A stretch of DNA of 19,610 nt from the NCBI GenBank assembly GCA_013041945.1, contig JABDRC010000064.1:1-19610 (forward strand), read 5' to 3'. The DNA comes from Halobacteria archaeon. Its GTDB lineage: Bacteria > Pseudomonadota > Gammaproteobacteria > UBA9214. The position numbers and the translations under genes were made by a program. Below, piece after piece: positions 7,071-14,054 of the stretch (positions are counted from its first letter, which is position 1; each line of letters starts with the position of its first letter). The notes under the pieces were generated by a model. That model saw nothing but the letters and a program-made list of their open reading frames with translations. It was not told the origin of the DNA and did no database searches.

Positions 7071-8837
7071 TCAGGGTGTCTGTAGCTGGCCGCCGGACCG
7101 GTTATCAGGGCGCAGGTTGCGGAACCTGTCCGCGGTCGAGCGCAGCTGACCGTTCCACTGGCGGTTGCTGTCGATAACGACCGGGCGCAGCAGGATGACC
7201 AGCTCGCTCTTGGATGCCACGGAGCGGTTGTGCCGGAACATATCGCCGACCACCGGCACATCGCCGAGGATGGGGGTGCGTGACTCTTCGTCGCGCATGG
7301 CATTCTTCATCAGGCCGCCGAGCACCACGACCTGGCCGCTTTTCGCCCGGATCACGGTATCGGTCTCCCGAATGGTGCTGAGGGCAAGCGGTATCGACAG
7401 CTCGTCCGTGCTGGAGGTGCTGATATCCTTGATTTTTTCGGTCACCTCGCTGATGGCCGGGTGAATATGGAGAATTACATTGTCGTCATCGCTGATCTGC
7501 GGAATGACATCGAGTGCGACGCCGGAGAAGAACGGGGTCAGGGTGACATCGACGCTGGTATTCAAAACCCCGGAACCGGCATCGGTCTCCGTCTCCACAT
7601 CGGTGACGAAGAACTCGTCCTGTCCGACCTTGATGACGGCCTTCTGGTTATTGACGGTCGAGATGCGCGGGCTGGACAGTACCTGCACATCGCCCTGGGT
7701 CTTGAGCAGCTCGATCAGGGCGTTGAAGTCTTTCAGGTTGGCATCGATGGTGAAGACGCCGCCGATTGCCGTCGTATCGAAGCCGATCACCTGCGTGCCG
7801 CGGACCAGCGGCACGGTGGCGCCGGCCAGCGAGGATGCGCCGGTATCGAAGACGCTGCCACCGCCTGCATGACCGAACAGGATCGACTTGTCATCGCCGA
7901 ATTCGAACAGGGCATTCCAGTTGATGCCGGCCTGGAACTTGTCGTCCAGTGTGACTTCGATGATCTTGGCTTCCAGGATGACCAGACGGTGGGCGGCATT
8001 CTCGATGGTATGCAGGAACTCTTCCACGTTACGCAGTTCCTCCGGGAGGGCATGTACCACGATGACGCCGGACTGTGGATGAACCATGACCTTGCGCCCC
8101 CCCTCATCGCCGATGATCATCTTCAGCGACTCCTTCAGATCACTCCAGAAGTTCGATTCGGATTCGGTGCTGACCACGCTGCCGGAAACAATGGATCCGC
8201 TCGTGCTGCTGCCTCTCGCATTGGCGGTTGTCCCGCTGCTGCCGCTGTCAGAATCGCTGCCGTTGCCGCTTATCCGGCCGGAACTGACGGTGGTGCGTGA
8301 TCCTCCACTACGCACCGCATGCAGGTAGTCGACGGTGAAGATCTGGGTGCGTATGCGCGCCGGATATACCTGGTAGGTATTGCCGTTGCGCTGGTAACGG
8401 TAACCGTAGACGTCACGCGTGGTGGACAGGACATCCTCGATGGTGATATCCCGCAGCGTAAGTGAGATGGTGCCGGTGACATCCGGGTGCACCACCATGT
8501 TCAGTGTCGTGCCCTTGACCAGGCTCATGAAAAACTCGCGTGCGCGGCTGTTGTTCACCGAGATATCGAAGCGCGGCTCGAGATCCGGCAGGATGTCCGG
8601 CAGTTCCCCGCGCAGGGGTGGAAGCAGTGCGTCTTTTACTTCCGGTGGCGGCGTAAAGACACTGTCGTCCGGTACGGTGTACATGCTTTCATCCAGCGCG
8701 GCCGTTATTTCCGGCATGTTTTCCGTCGGCAGGGTCGGCAACAACTGGCAGCCGACGGAGAGTGTGCCGATCAGTGTTGTCAACAGGATGAGCGTGACGG
8801 TTCGGTAAGTATTCATGGTGTTGATTCCATGGTTCAT
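7071..8837 (-). CDS. mshL: MSHA outer-membrane secretin MshL (lipoprotein)
   Basis: A 588-residue secretin of the PilQ/GspD superfamily. A lipoprotein signal ends in LSVGC with Cys30 as the acylation site. An N-domain spans about residues 88-165 (FDISVNN, VHPDVTGTISLTL). A Ser/Gly/Thr-rich linker follows at about 177-225. A second N-type domain (229-285) precedes the secretin beta-barrel domain (about 283-557). The secretin signature includes VVVLGGLMKN (502-511) and TPILGDVPVVGDMFR (521-535). It forms the multimeric outer-membrane pore for the pilus. The ATG at 8837 overlaps the mshK stop (ATGA); an internal ATG at 8816, preceded by GGA, would shorten the signal by seven residues and is an equal contender. 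Confidence 0.95.
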   Translation of the reverse strand: MNHGINTMNTYRTVTLILLTTLIGTLSVGCQLLPTLPTENMPEITAALDESMYTVPDDSVFTPPPEVKDALLPPLRGELPDILPDLEPRFDISVNNSRAREFFMSLVKGTTLNMVVHPDVTGTISLTLRDITIEDVLSTTRDVYGYRYQRNGNTYQVYPARIRTQIFTVDYLHAVRSGGSRTTVSSGRISGNGSDSDSGSSGTTANARGSSTSGSIVSGSVVSTESESNFWSDLKESLKMIIGDEGGRKVMVHPQSGVIVVHALPEELRNVEEFLHTIENAAHRLVILEAKIIEVTLDDKFQAGINWNALFEFGDDKSILFGHAGGGSVFDTGASSLAGATVPLVRGTQVIGFDTTAIGGVFTIDANLKDFNALIELLKTQGDVQVLSSPRISTVNNQKAVIKVGQDEFFVTDVETETDAGSGVLNTSVDVTLTPFFSGVALDVIPQISDDDNVILHIHPAISEVTEKIKDISTSSTDELSIPLALSTIRETDTVIRAKSGQVVVLGGLMKNAMRDEESRTPILGDVPVVGDMFRHNRSVASKSELVILLRPVVIDSNRQWNGQLRSTADRFRNLRPDNRSGGQLQTP

Positions 8838-9181
8838 GGTTGTTTTTTCACGATGTCCGGTAACAGTTTCAGTGTGATCTGCCTCTGTGGAGACTGTAGT
8901 ATGACGTCGTGCTTGCGGATTTTAAGTACGGTTGCATTGCCGACGGCTTCACCCTCGATGACGTGCCGGCCGTTGATGACGGCAACGCGACGCGTGCTCG
9001 ATACCAGGGTCGAGCTCAGGGTGTAACTGCCGGCGCTGCTTGCCTGTTGCCCTTGGTACCCGGCCGTTTTCCAGGGCCGGGTCGGGTCGGAAAGTGCAGC
9101 ATCACCGGCCAGTGTCGGGGCCGCGAACAGTGCCAGTCCGAGTGCGCCGGTCAGCAGTGTTTGAATGCATCGCATCGTCAT
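8834..9181 (-). CDS. mshK: MSHA biogenesis protein MshK (PilP-like)
   Basis: A 115-residue exported protein. Residues 4-25 form a signal peptide or anchor (CIQTLLTGALGLALFAAPTLA). The mature part opens with the DPTRPW motif (32-37) that marks MshK and resembles the N-terminal segment of PilP/GspC proteins. The C-terminal half holds a small beta-rich domain with VINGRHVIEGEAVGNATVLK. I chose the ATG at 9181 because it forms an ATGA overlap with the mshJ stop and yields a proper signal peptide; an ATG two codons later is possible. MshK probably connects the MshJ/PilN-like complex to the secretin MshL in the periplasm, by analogy with PilP. Confidence 0.9.
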   Translation of the reverse strand: MTMRCIQTLLTGALGLALFAAPTLAGDAALSDPTRPWKTAGYQGQQASSAGSYTLSSTLVSSTRRVAVINGRHVIEGEAVGNATVLKIRKHDVILQSPQRQITLKLLPDIVKKQP

Positions 9182-9816
9182 GCGTCTCCGGGCAGTCCCA
9201 GGGTATAGAGATCGATGGTGATACGGGCGGTCGGGTGCTCGGTGACCTCGTAATCCATGCCTTCCCAGAAAAATTTCCACGGCAGGCCTTCCAGCGCGCG
9301 CAGGTAGCGCAGCGTGGCGAGGTAGCTGCCCTCGAGCTGTAATTGCATCTGGTAACGATTGATACCGGTATCGGGAAGCACGTCCTCGTCGAGCAATCCA
9401 CTGCCGTTCAGGGGTCTGCTGCCTGCATTGACCTCGATCAGGCGGAGTCCCTGTTCCTGTTGCAGTACCTGCTTGAGAACCTCGACGGCCTGTTCCGGCG
9501 CCAGCAGGCCACCCATCTGTTCCTGAAGCCTGGAATTCAGCAGGGACAGCCGTGACAACAAGTCGTCAAGTGGTGATGCAGCGGTGTTCGCCGGGTGATC
9601 CGGAAGAAGACCAGAGCGCTCGCGCAGCACGTCCAGTTTGAGTTCCCAGTCGGTGATTGCCTGACGGAGTACTTTCTGCTGCTTGATGGCTGGCTGGATG
9701 GCCAGCGTATCCGCAACATAGAACATGACCGCCAGGCACACAAGCAGCAGCATGATGCGCTGACGGAGTTCCATGGCATCCACACGGTCGATCAGCTGTT
9801 GCAGACGTTCCCGCAT
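9178..9816 (-). CDS. mshJ: MSHA biogenesis protein MshJ (PilO-like)
   Basis: A 212-residue bitopic membrane protein. It starts MRERLQQLIDRVDAMELRQR, followed by one membrane segment at about residues 20-38. A predicted coiled coil spans about 45-110 (WELKLDVLRERSG, LLSRLSLLNSRLQEQMG). The C-terminal ferredoxin-like periplasmic domain contains QMQLQLEGSYLATLRYLRALE, the family hallmark also found in PilO. It lies 2 nt downstream of the PilN-like gene. The paired PilN-like and PilO-like proteins form the inner-membrane alignment complex of type IV pili. Confidence 0.93.
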   Translation of the reverse strand: MRERLQQLIDRVDAMELRQRIMLLLVCLAVMFYVADTLAIQPAIKQQKVLRQAITDWELKLDVLRERSGLLPDHPANTAASPLDDLLSRLSLLNSRLQEQMGGLLAPEQAVEVLKQVLQQEQGLRLIEVNAGSRPLNGSGLLDEDVLPDTGINRYQMQLQLEGSYLATLRYLRALEGLPWKFFWEGMDYEVTEHPTARITIDLYTLGLPGDA

Positions 9817-9818
9817 GG

Positions 9819-10415
9819 TTACAGTTCCTCCCCGGCATTACTGCTGAGTTGGAAAGCGATAGTGGATTTTTCCGGATCAGTGCGCGTGAGATGCACCGAG
9901 CCCTGGTGCAATGCGATGAAGCGGGGCTGGTCGGGCATTGCCTGCAGATAGCGCGGGACAAGGGTCGGGTTCAGGGTCGAGCCCCTGAGCTCGGTCTCGC
10001 CGTCTTCGGTGAGGCTGATGCCGGTCAGCCACAAACCCGGCAGGGTCCGTCTTGCCAGTGTCTCGAAAAATTCGCTGAAGGTGGTATTTTCCCTGAAATC
10101 GAGTCGCGAGAAACTGTCGAGCAAGGCCTGGCGTTCACGCAGGGTCTGCTGCAGCCGTTCGATCTCAGCTGGTACATTGAAGCCGCCGTCGCTGCCGGCA
10201 TTCTCCAGGATGCCGAGTCGCGCCTCCAGGTGCTGATACTGTGTTGACAGGGAAGCAACTGTCGAGTCGAGACCGTTCATTGTCCACTGTGCGTGAACAT
10301 GGAAGCCAAGCAGCAGGACGGCCGCAATACCGATTATCTGCAGCAGGGTAGCCGCAGAGAAAACCTTCCGTTGCCGCCGGAAGACGGGTTGATACAGGTT
10401 TATTTGCTGGTACAT
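9819..10415 (-). CDS. PilN-like MSHA biogenesis protein (MshI2-type)
   Basis: A 198-residue protein starting MYQQINLYQPVFRRQRKVFS, the conserved cytoplasmic N-terminus through which PilN-type proteins bind PilM. A membrane segment follows at about 20-38 and a coiled coil at about 50-110 (LEARLGILENA, LQQTLRERQALLDSFSRL). The C-terminal periplasmic domain carries LPGLWLTGISLTEDGETELRG, typical of the PilN fold. The ATG at 10415 is chosen over an upstream GTG (10484) because it gives the family N-terminus and has AGGGA before it. It is the first gene of the pilus cluster, about 113 nt downstream of a sigma-54-type promoter. No PilM-like mshI precedes it, although its PilM-docking N-terminus is intact. 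Confidence 0.9.
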   Translation of the reverse strand: MYQQINLYQPVFRRQRKVFSAATLLQIIGIAAVLLLGFHVHAQWTMNGLDSTVASLSTQYQHLEARLGILENAGSDGGFNVPAEIERLQQTLRERQALLDSFSRLDFRENTTFSEFFETLARRTLPGLWLTGISLTEDGETELRGSTLNPTLVPRYLQAMPDQPRFIALHQGSVHLTRTDPEKSTIAFQLSSNAGEEL

Positions 10416-10538
10416 AACGTCCCTGTGTTGTTTACCCTTCCCTGGTAATTGCAGTTGCCACACCCGTAGCCATAACTGCCTCACACACCCGGTGCCGGTA
10501 CCAAGCAGCCGCGGGCGTTACTTTACAACGACACTTGC
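10416..10538 (-). promoter_or_regulatory. Predicted 5' leader of the pilus transcript
   Basis: If the sigma-54 promoter at 10539-10555 is used, transcription should start near 10528, leaving about 113 nt of untranslated leader. The leader holds a 6-bp inverted repeat GCAGTT/AACTGC (10451-10456 and 10474-10479) with a 17-nt loop. It also contains a 13-codon open frame that begins at an ATG inside this structure and ends before the real start. I see no recognised riboswitch. The ribosome binding site AGGGA lies just before the PilN-like start. Confidence 0.35.
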
Positions 10539-10555
10539 AGCAAGATTCTTGCCAG
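10539..10555 (-). promoter_or_regulatory. Sigma-54 (RpoN) -24/-12 promoter of the pilus cluster
   Basis: The minus strand reads CTGGCAAGAATCTTGCT. The invariant GG (10553-10552) and GC (10541-10540) are spaced by exactly 10 nt, and the flanks match the TGGCACG-N4-TTGC consensus at all but one position. It points towards the PilN-like gene and lies in a non-coding gap of nearly 300 nt. Pilin genes in Pseudomonas use RpoN with PilR, so the assignment is biologically plausible; the activator is not in this window. Confidence 0.75.
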
Positions 10556-10560
10556 AATCA

Positions 10561-10573
10561 CAAGTTATTGATT
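10561..10573 (-). promoter_or_regulatory. IHF-like binding site next to the sigma-54 promoter
   Basis: The minus-strand sequence AATCAATAACTTG matches the IHF consensus WATCAANNNNTTR at every defined position. It lies about 6 nt upstream of the -24 element, centred near -38 relative to the predicted start. IHF often bends DNA to bring an enhancer-bound activator to a sigma-54 promoter, though usually from slightly further upstream. It is embedded in an AT-rich stretch (10561-10590). Confidence 0.5.
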
Positions 10574-10618
10574 GTATTTACTTTAATATCGGGGAGATAA
10601 GCGATGGTGACGGGTTTC

Positions 10619-10641
10619 TGCCACTTGTGGTGCTCGGTGGC
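10619..10641 (-). promoter_or_regulatory. Possible enhancer-type inverted repeat upstream of the sigma-54 promoter
   Basis: GCCAC (10620-10624) and GTGGC (10637-10641) form a 5-bp inverted repeat with 12 nt between. CCAC-TT-GTGG (10621-10630) is a smaller nested dyad. At about 90-110 nt upstream of the predicted start it sits where enhancer-binding activators of sigma-54 promoters usually bind. The dyad is short and could be chance in GC-rich DNA. The rest of 10574-10709 shows only GC-rich sequence with a run of eight G (10657-10664) and no gene. Confidence 0.25.
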
Positions 10642-10709
10642 GACATTTCGACGCCAGGGGGGGGCGGTTTTGAGGGCGCAGGCGGCGTCACTCTGCACCG
10701 GTCCGGCGG

Positions 10710-11120
10710 TCAGCGCCGGCGCCGGCGGGCCAGTTGATAGCGGGTAATGTCCCCCGCCAGCCGGTCGTGGGGTATGGCATCCATACCGCCGAAGTGTGCG
10801 CTGGCCGACTCGACCAGGGAAGCGATATCATCGACCTTGTCGCCCGGCCGGTCCGCAATCAGCCGCTGCAGGCCAAGCAGGCCGCCAAACTGGATTTTTT
10901 GCAAAACACCGTGCGGGACCTGCAGCAGGTCATCCTCCAGGTCAAACAGCGGGAGTGCCACGTTTTTCAGCTGTTCGAACAGCCCGCGACAGTCTGCATG
11001 CTGCGGTCCGCTGCGACAGGCAAACTCGGCACCGCCGCGCCGGATAATCTGTTCGGCGTGTTTGCAGGCGAAATCGTCTTTTGCCAGCGTGGCACTGAAC
11101 GGGCAGATCAGATCGCTCAT
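10710..11120 (-). CDS. Conserved hypothetical protein with four N-terminal cysteines
   Basis: A 136-residue cytoplasmic-type protein with no signal peptide or membrane segment. The N-terminal third has four cysteines at 6, 19, 35 and 44 together with His21 and His41, in a pattern that could bind a metal or an iron-sulfur centre. The middle reads as a compact helical domain (EDDLLQVPHGVLQKIQFGGLLGLQRL, split here for description as about residues 62-87). The C-terminus ends in five arginines. I do not recognise a named family with certainty. The minus strand is preferred over an antisense frame because its composition is protein-like. It is divergent from the plus-strand gene at 11255. It has no pilus-like features, so its place upstream of the pilus promoter does not show a role in pilus biogenesis. 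Confidence 0.8.
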   Translation of the reverse strand: MSDLICPFSATLAKDDFACKHAEQIIRRGGAEFACRSGPQHADCRGLFEQLKNVALPLFDLEDDLLQVPHGVLQKIQFGGLLGLQRLIADRPGDKVDDIASLVESASAHFGGMDAIPHDRLAGDITRYQLARRRRR

Positions 11121-11254
11121 ATATCAGTGTTGCCTGATTGGTTGTTTATGACTATTAGTATGCACAAATTCAGTTGCTTGCAAGTGTGTCGTTGTTCCGT
11201 GACAGCGGGTTTTTGAATATTGTATGGCAAATACTGCAACAGGGAGCTAGCCTG
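11121..11254. promoter_or_regulatory. Divergent intergenic region between two hypothetical genes
   Basis: This 134-nt AT-richer gap must contain promoters for both directions. On the minus strand TTGCAA, 18 nt, ACTAAT is a passable sigma-70 pair for the cysteine protein. On the plus strand a GTGACA box precedes an AT-rich stretch (GTTTTTGAATATTGTATGG), but no convincing -10 stands out. An 8-bp palindrome CTTGCAAG lies near the centre. Box assignments are weak. Confidence 0.35.
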
Positions 11255-11605
11255 ATGAAAGAGAAACCCGGGATTGCAACGGCCATTCCCCGGCGACGCT
11301 ACCGCCTGGGGGAATTCACCATCACCGTGCTGGGCGAGATCGAGAGCACGGATGGCCGGACTTACCGCTATATCGCGGCGGTCATTTGCGGGCAGGATCC
11401 GGAGCCCGGTATGTACATCACCGCGGAGCCGGGCAGTCACGGGCAGCGGGGCGAGTTCGAACTGCGGATCATCATGCAGGACGGCGCGGAGGTGATCGAT
11501 CATGCGGAACGCTGGTCCGATCTCGACGCGTTTGTGGAGGAGGTCATCAAGATAGTCTCGCGGGTGCTGCAGCTCACCGATGAGACACCCTACCAGCTGA
11601 TGTAG
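11255..11605 (+). CDS. Conserved hypothetical protein, 116 residues
   Basis: A soluble protein beginning MKEKPGIATAIPRRRYRLGE, with no signal peptide, membrane segment or cysteine cluster (one Cys). It alternates beta-strand-like segments (FTITVLGEIES, TYRYIAAVICG, FELRIIMQDGAEV) and ends with a predicted helix (DLDAFVEEVIKIVSRVLQL). This suggests a small alpha/beta fold. The start at 11255 has GGGAG 8 nt upstream and is preferred over an earlier in-frame start at 11174. The stop overlaps the strong Shine-Dalgarno of the next gene, and only 10 nt separate the two, so they are co-transcribed. I do not recognise the family and assign no function. Confidence 0.8.
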   Translation: MKEKPGIATAIPRRRYRLGEFTITVLGEIESTDGRTYRYIAAVICGQDPEPGMYITAEPGSHGQRGEFELRIIMQDGAEVIDHAERWSDLDAFVEEVIKIVSRVLQLTDETPYQLM

Positions 11606-11615
11606 GAGGTATAAA

Positions 11616-11894
11616 ATGAAAACAGGGAAAACGTTTCTTGTGCTGTCTCTCGCTGCCGGCCTGTGTGTGTCGGGCAGTGTGCAGGCCTTCTGTTTCATGA
11701 AAAACAACAACAGCGGGCGCTCGCACAATTACTACAGTTATCCGATGCCGGCGGCAGCCTTTGCGCCTGCGCAATACTATGCCTATCCCGACAGCATGCT
11801 GCCGGCCAGTACGCGGTATGGCGGGATCCGGCCGGCTCTTGTGCCCGGGCAGCAGGGTTACAGCCCGATCAACGCGGTGCGGGACCGGCGTTAG
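11616..11894 (+). CDS. Small secreted Tyr/Pro-rich protein (loosely sulfur-globule-protein-like)
   Basis: A 92-residue protein with a clear Sec signal peptide (Met-Lys-Thr-Gly-Lys, then a hydrophobic core, cleavage likely after VQA at residue 24). The 68-residue mature part is low in charge and rich in Tyr (eight, including YY pairs at 39-40 and 54-55), Pro, Ala, Ser and Asn. It has one Cys at 26 and a basic end. Composition and size recall envelope proteins of periplasmic sulfur globules in Chromatiaceae, but Gly is lower than in those and I cannot confirm homology. The Shine-Dalgarno AGGAGG sits 6 nt before the ATG, implying high expression. It converges with the GGDEF/EAL gene with only 8 nt between and no clear terminator. 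Confidence 0.75.
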   Translation: MKTGKTFLVLSLAAGLCVSGSVQAFCFMKNNNSGRSHNYYSYPMPAAAFAPAQYYAYPDSMLPASTRYGGIRPALVPGQQGYSPINAVRDRR

Positions 11895-11902
11895 CACAAT
11901 GC

Positions 11903-14050
11903 CTACTTGACCATATTGACCATCCCGGTCGTCTCCTGCGTGCGCAGTATCTTGAGGATGTCCGCCGCGGGGACCGGCTTGCTGAACAGGTAGCCCTGGA
12001 CGACCCGGCAGCCCTGTTGCCTGAAGAAATTCAGCTGCCTGACATTCTCGACCCCTTCGACGACCAGGGACAGGTTCATGCTGTGCGCCATGGCGATAAT
12101 GGTTTGTGCAATCAGGGCATCATCCTTGCTTTCCGGAATTTCGCTGACGAACGAGCGGTCGATTTTTACCGTATCGACAGGCAGCTTGCGCAGGTAGCCA
12201 AGTGACGAGTAGCCGGTACCGAAATCGTCCATGGCGATACTCATACCCATGTTCTTCAGTTTCTCGAGGGTCATGATTGCCGAACCGATATTGCGCATGG
12301 CCACGTTCTCCGTGACTTCCAGTTCGACCTTGTCGGCGGTGATGCCGGAATTGGCCAGCGCGTCATTCAGGATTTCTATGAGGCCCGGTCTGGACAGCTG
12401 TGCCGATGACAGGTTGACGGCCATGGTCAGCTCCCCGAAGCCTGCATCGTGCCATTCGCGCAGCTGGCTGAATGCCGTGCGTACGACCCATTCGCCAATC
12501 GGGATAATGAGGCCGCTTTCTTCCGCGATGGGTATAAAATCGAGCGGGCTGACATAACCAAGAGTCGGGTGGTCCCAGCGCAGCAATGCCTCGACGCCGG
12601 TGATGGTGTTGCGGGTAATGTCTATTTTCGGCTGGTAAACCAGGTGGAGTTGCTGTTTTTCAAGCGCGGAGCGCAGGTTGGTTTCCAGCGCCAGCTTCTT
12701 GCGTGATCCGGCATTCATTTCAGCCGTGTAGTAAACCAGTTTGTTACGGCCGATCTCCTTGGCGCGGTACATGCTGATATCCGCATGTTTGACCAGCGTC
12801 TCTGCATCGGATCCATCGAACGGATAGATGCTGATTCCCACGCTGGTGGTTATATGCAGTTCGTGACCATTACAGTTAACGGGTTCTGTCAGCGACTTGA
12901 TGATCTTGGTGCCGATCTTGCCCGCATCCGATGCGCTCTTCATGTCGGGCAGCAGTATCATGAACTCGTCGCCACCAAGGCGGGCAACCGTATCACCTTC
13001 GCGCAGGCAGGTTTTCAGGCGCTTCGAGATGTTCCGCAAAAGCTGGTCACCGATGGTATGCCCCAGCGAGTCGTTGATGATCTTGAAACGGTCGAGGTCC
13101 AGGAACAGCAATGCAAGCATGGTTTGCTGGCGACGCGCCTGCGCCAGGCCGAGACGGATCCTGTCATTCAGAAGGACACGGTTCGGCAGTCCTGTGAGAG
13201 CATCATGATGGGCATGGTATTCCATGCGTTTGGCAACCGCCTCAGCCTGTTCCTTCGATGTTGCGAGCTCGTTATTGGCGATTTCGAGTTCCTGGGTGCG
13301 CATCGCAACACGGTCCTCCAGCTCCGCCTGGTAGGTCTTGAGCTGCTCGTCACGCTCCTGGATCTCTTCGAGCATGCAATTAAAATCATTGATCAGGTGG
13401 CCGAGTTCATCACGCCTGCTGCCGGAAACCCGCAGCGCGAAGTTCTTTTCCGTACTGATTCGTCGCGCAATCGCAGACAACCTGAGCAGCGGGTCGGTAA
13501 TGATTCGCTGTAACTGTGAGCTGAGTGCGAATGCGAGCAGTAACGAAACGGCCAGGATGGCTGCAACAATGCCCAGGAACCAAATGAGCCTGTCATGTAC
13601 GGCATTTATGTCGGAGCGCAGGTAGACGACACCGATAGCATTGTCCATGTGCACGACTGGTCTGAATATCTCGGCATGGTTGGATCTGAATTTCACGCTT
13701 TGCCTCTGCACATCGGGCTGTGGCAGGCCATCGTAAAAACCTTCACGGCGATAGCTGGCAAATACGCTGCCATCCCGCAGGTAGAGAACGCCTGCCTGTA
13801 CCTGTTCCTGCGACTTGAGGAAGCCGAGTGTCTCGAGGCCGGCATCGCTGTCTCCGAACAGCATGGCTGCGCTGCTGTTGGCGGCAATCATGGATGCCAT
13901 GGTGCTGAGGCTGTCGACCACTGTCTTTTGCGCATACAGCCTGTCCGAAGTAATGAATGCGACGCTCGCGAGCAGCAGCGATGCCATGGTGATTACCATG
14001 CTGATGAACATCAGCTTGCGGCGTACGGACATGTTCCTGATCAGTTGCAT
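11903..14050 (-). CDS. YfiN-like membrane diguanylate cyclase/phosphodiesterase (CHASE8-like, HAMP, GGDEF, EAL)
   Basis: A 715-residue inner-membrane c-di-GMP enzyme. Membrane segments at about 11-33 and 156-178 bracket a periplasmic sensor of about 120 residues resembling the CHASE8 domain of YfiN/TpbB. A HAMP linker (179-232) and a coiled coil (230-275) follow. The GGDEF motif is intact (359-363), with an I-site RxxD at 350-353 placed five residues before it, so the cyclase may be product-inhibited. The EAL domain is also intact: EAL at 487-489, NLSS (546-549), DDFGTG (608-613), Lys629, EGVE (665-668). Canonical YfiN lacks EAL, so this is a bifunctional variant. The start lies 4 nt after the yfiR-like stop. 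Net activity cannot be read from sequence. Confidence 0.92.
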   Translation of the reverse strand: MQLIRNMSVRRKLMFISMVITMASLLLASVAFITSDRLYAQKTVVDSLSTMASMIAANSSAAMLFGDSDAGLETLGFLKSQEQVQAGVLYLRDGSVFASYRREGFYDGLPQPDVQRQSVKFRSNHAEIFRPVVHMDNAIGVVYLRSDINAVHDRLIWFLGIVAAILAVSLLLAFALSSQLQRIITDPLLRLSAIARRISTEKNFALRVSGSRRDELGHLINDFNCMLEEIQERDEQLKTYQAELEDRVAMRTQELEIANNELATSKEQAEAVAKRMEYHAHHDALTGLPNRVLLNDRIRLGLAQARRQQTMLALLFLDLDRFKIINDSLGHTIGDQLLRNISKRLKTCLREGDTVARLGGDEFMILLPDMKSASDAGKIGTKIIKSLTEPVNCNGHELHITTSVGISIYPFDGSDAETLVKHADISMYRAKEIGRNKLVYYTAEMNAGSRKKLALETNLRSALEKQQLHLVYQPKIDITRNTITGVEALLRWDHPTLGYVSPLDFIPIAEESGLIIPIGEWVVRTAFSQLREWHDAGFGELTMAVNLSSAQLSRPGLIEILNDALANSGITADKVELEVTENVAMRNIGSAIMTLEKLKNMGMSIAMDDFGTGYSSLGYLRKLPVDTVKIDRSFVSEIPESKDDALIAQTIIAMAHSMNLSLVVEGVENVRQLNFFRQQGCRVVQGYLFSKPVPAADILKILRTQETTGMVNMVK

Positions 14051-14054
14051 CGTC

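Noticed and set aside
6102..7085. A 327-codon plus-strand open frame opposite mshM
   Set aside because: The minus strand encodes MshM with Walker A and B motifs; the plus frame is Gln/His-rich shadow sequence.
2122..9816. Reading the cluster as a type II secretion system (GspE, GspF, GspD, GspA-like)
   Set aside because: MshK, MshM, MshN and MshEN signatures, a MshA-like major pilin and the gene order match MSHA. GspC, GspL, GspM and GspK-type genes are absent.
10657..10664. A phase-variable run of eight G downstream of the cysteine-protein gene
   Set aside because: It lies in no coding frame and between no spaced promoter boxes, so there is no evident switch; it may be chance.
11880..11945. 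A bidirectional terminator between the convergent 92-aa gene and the GGDEF/EAL gene
   Set aside because: Only a distant GACCGG/CCGGTC repeat and a tandem TTGACCAT repeat within coding sequence were seen, with no compact stem or T tract.
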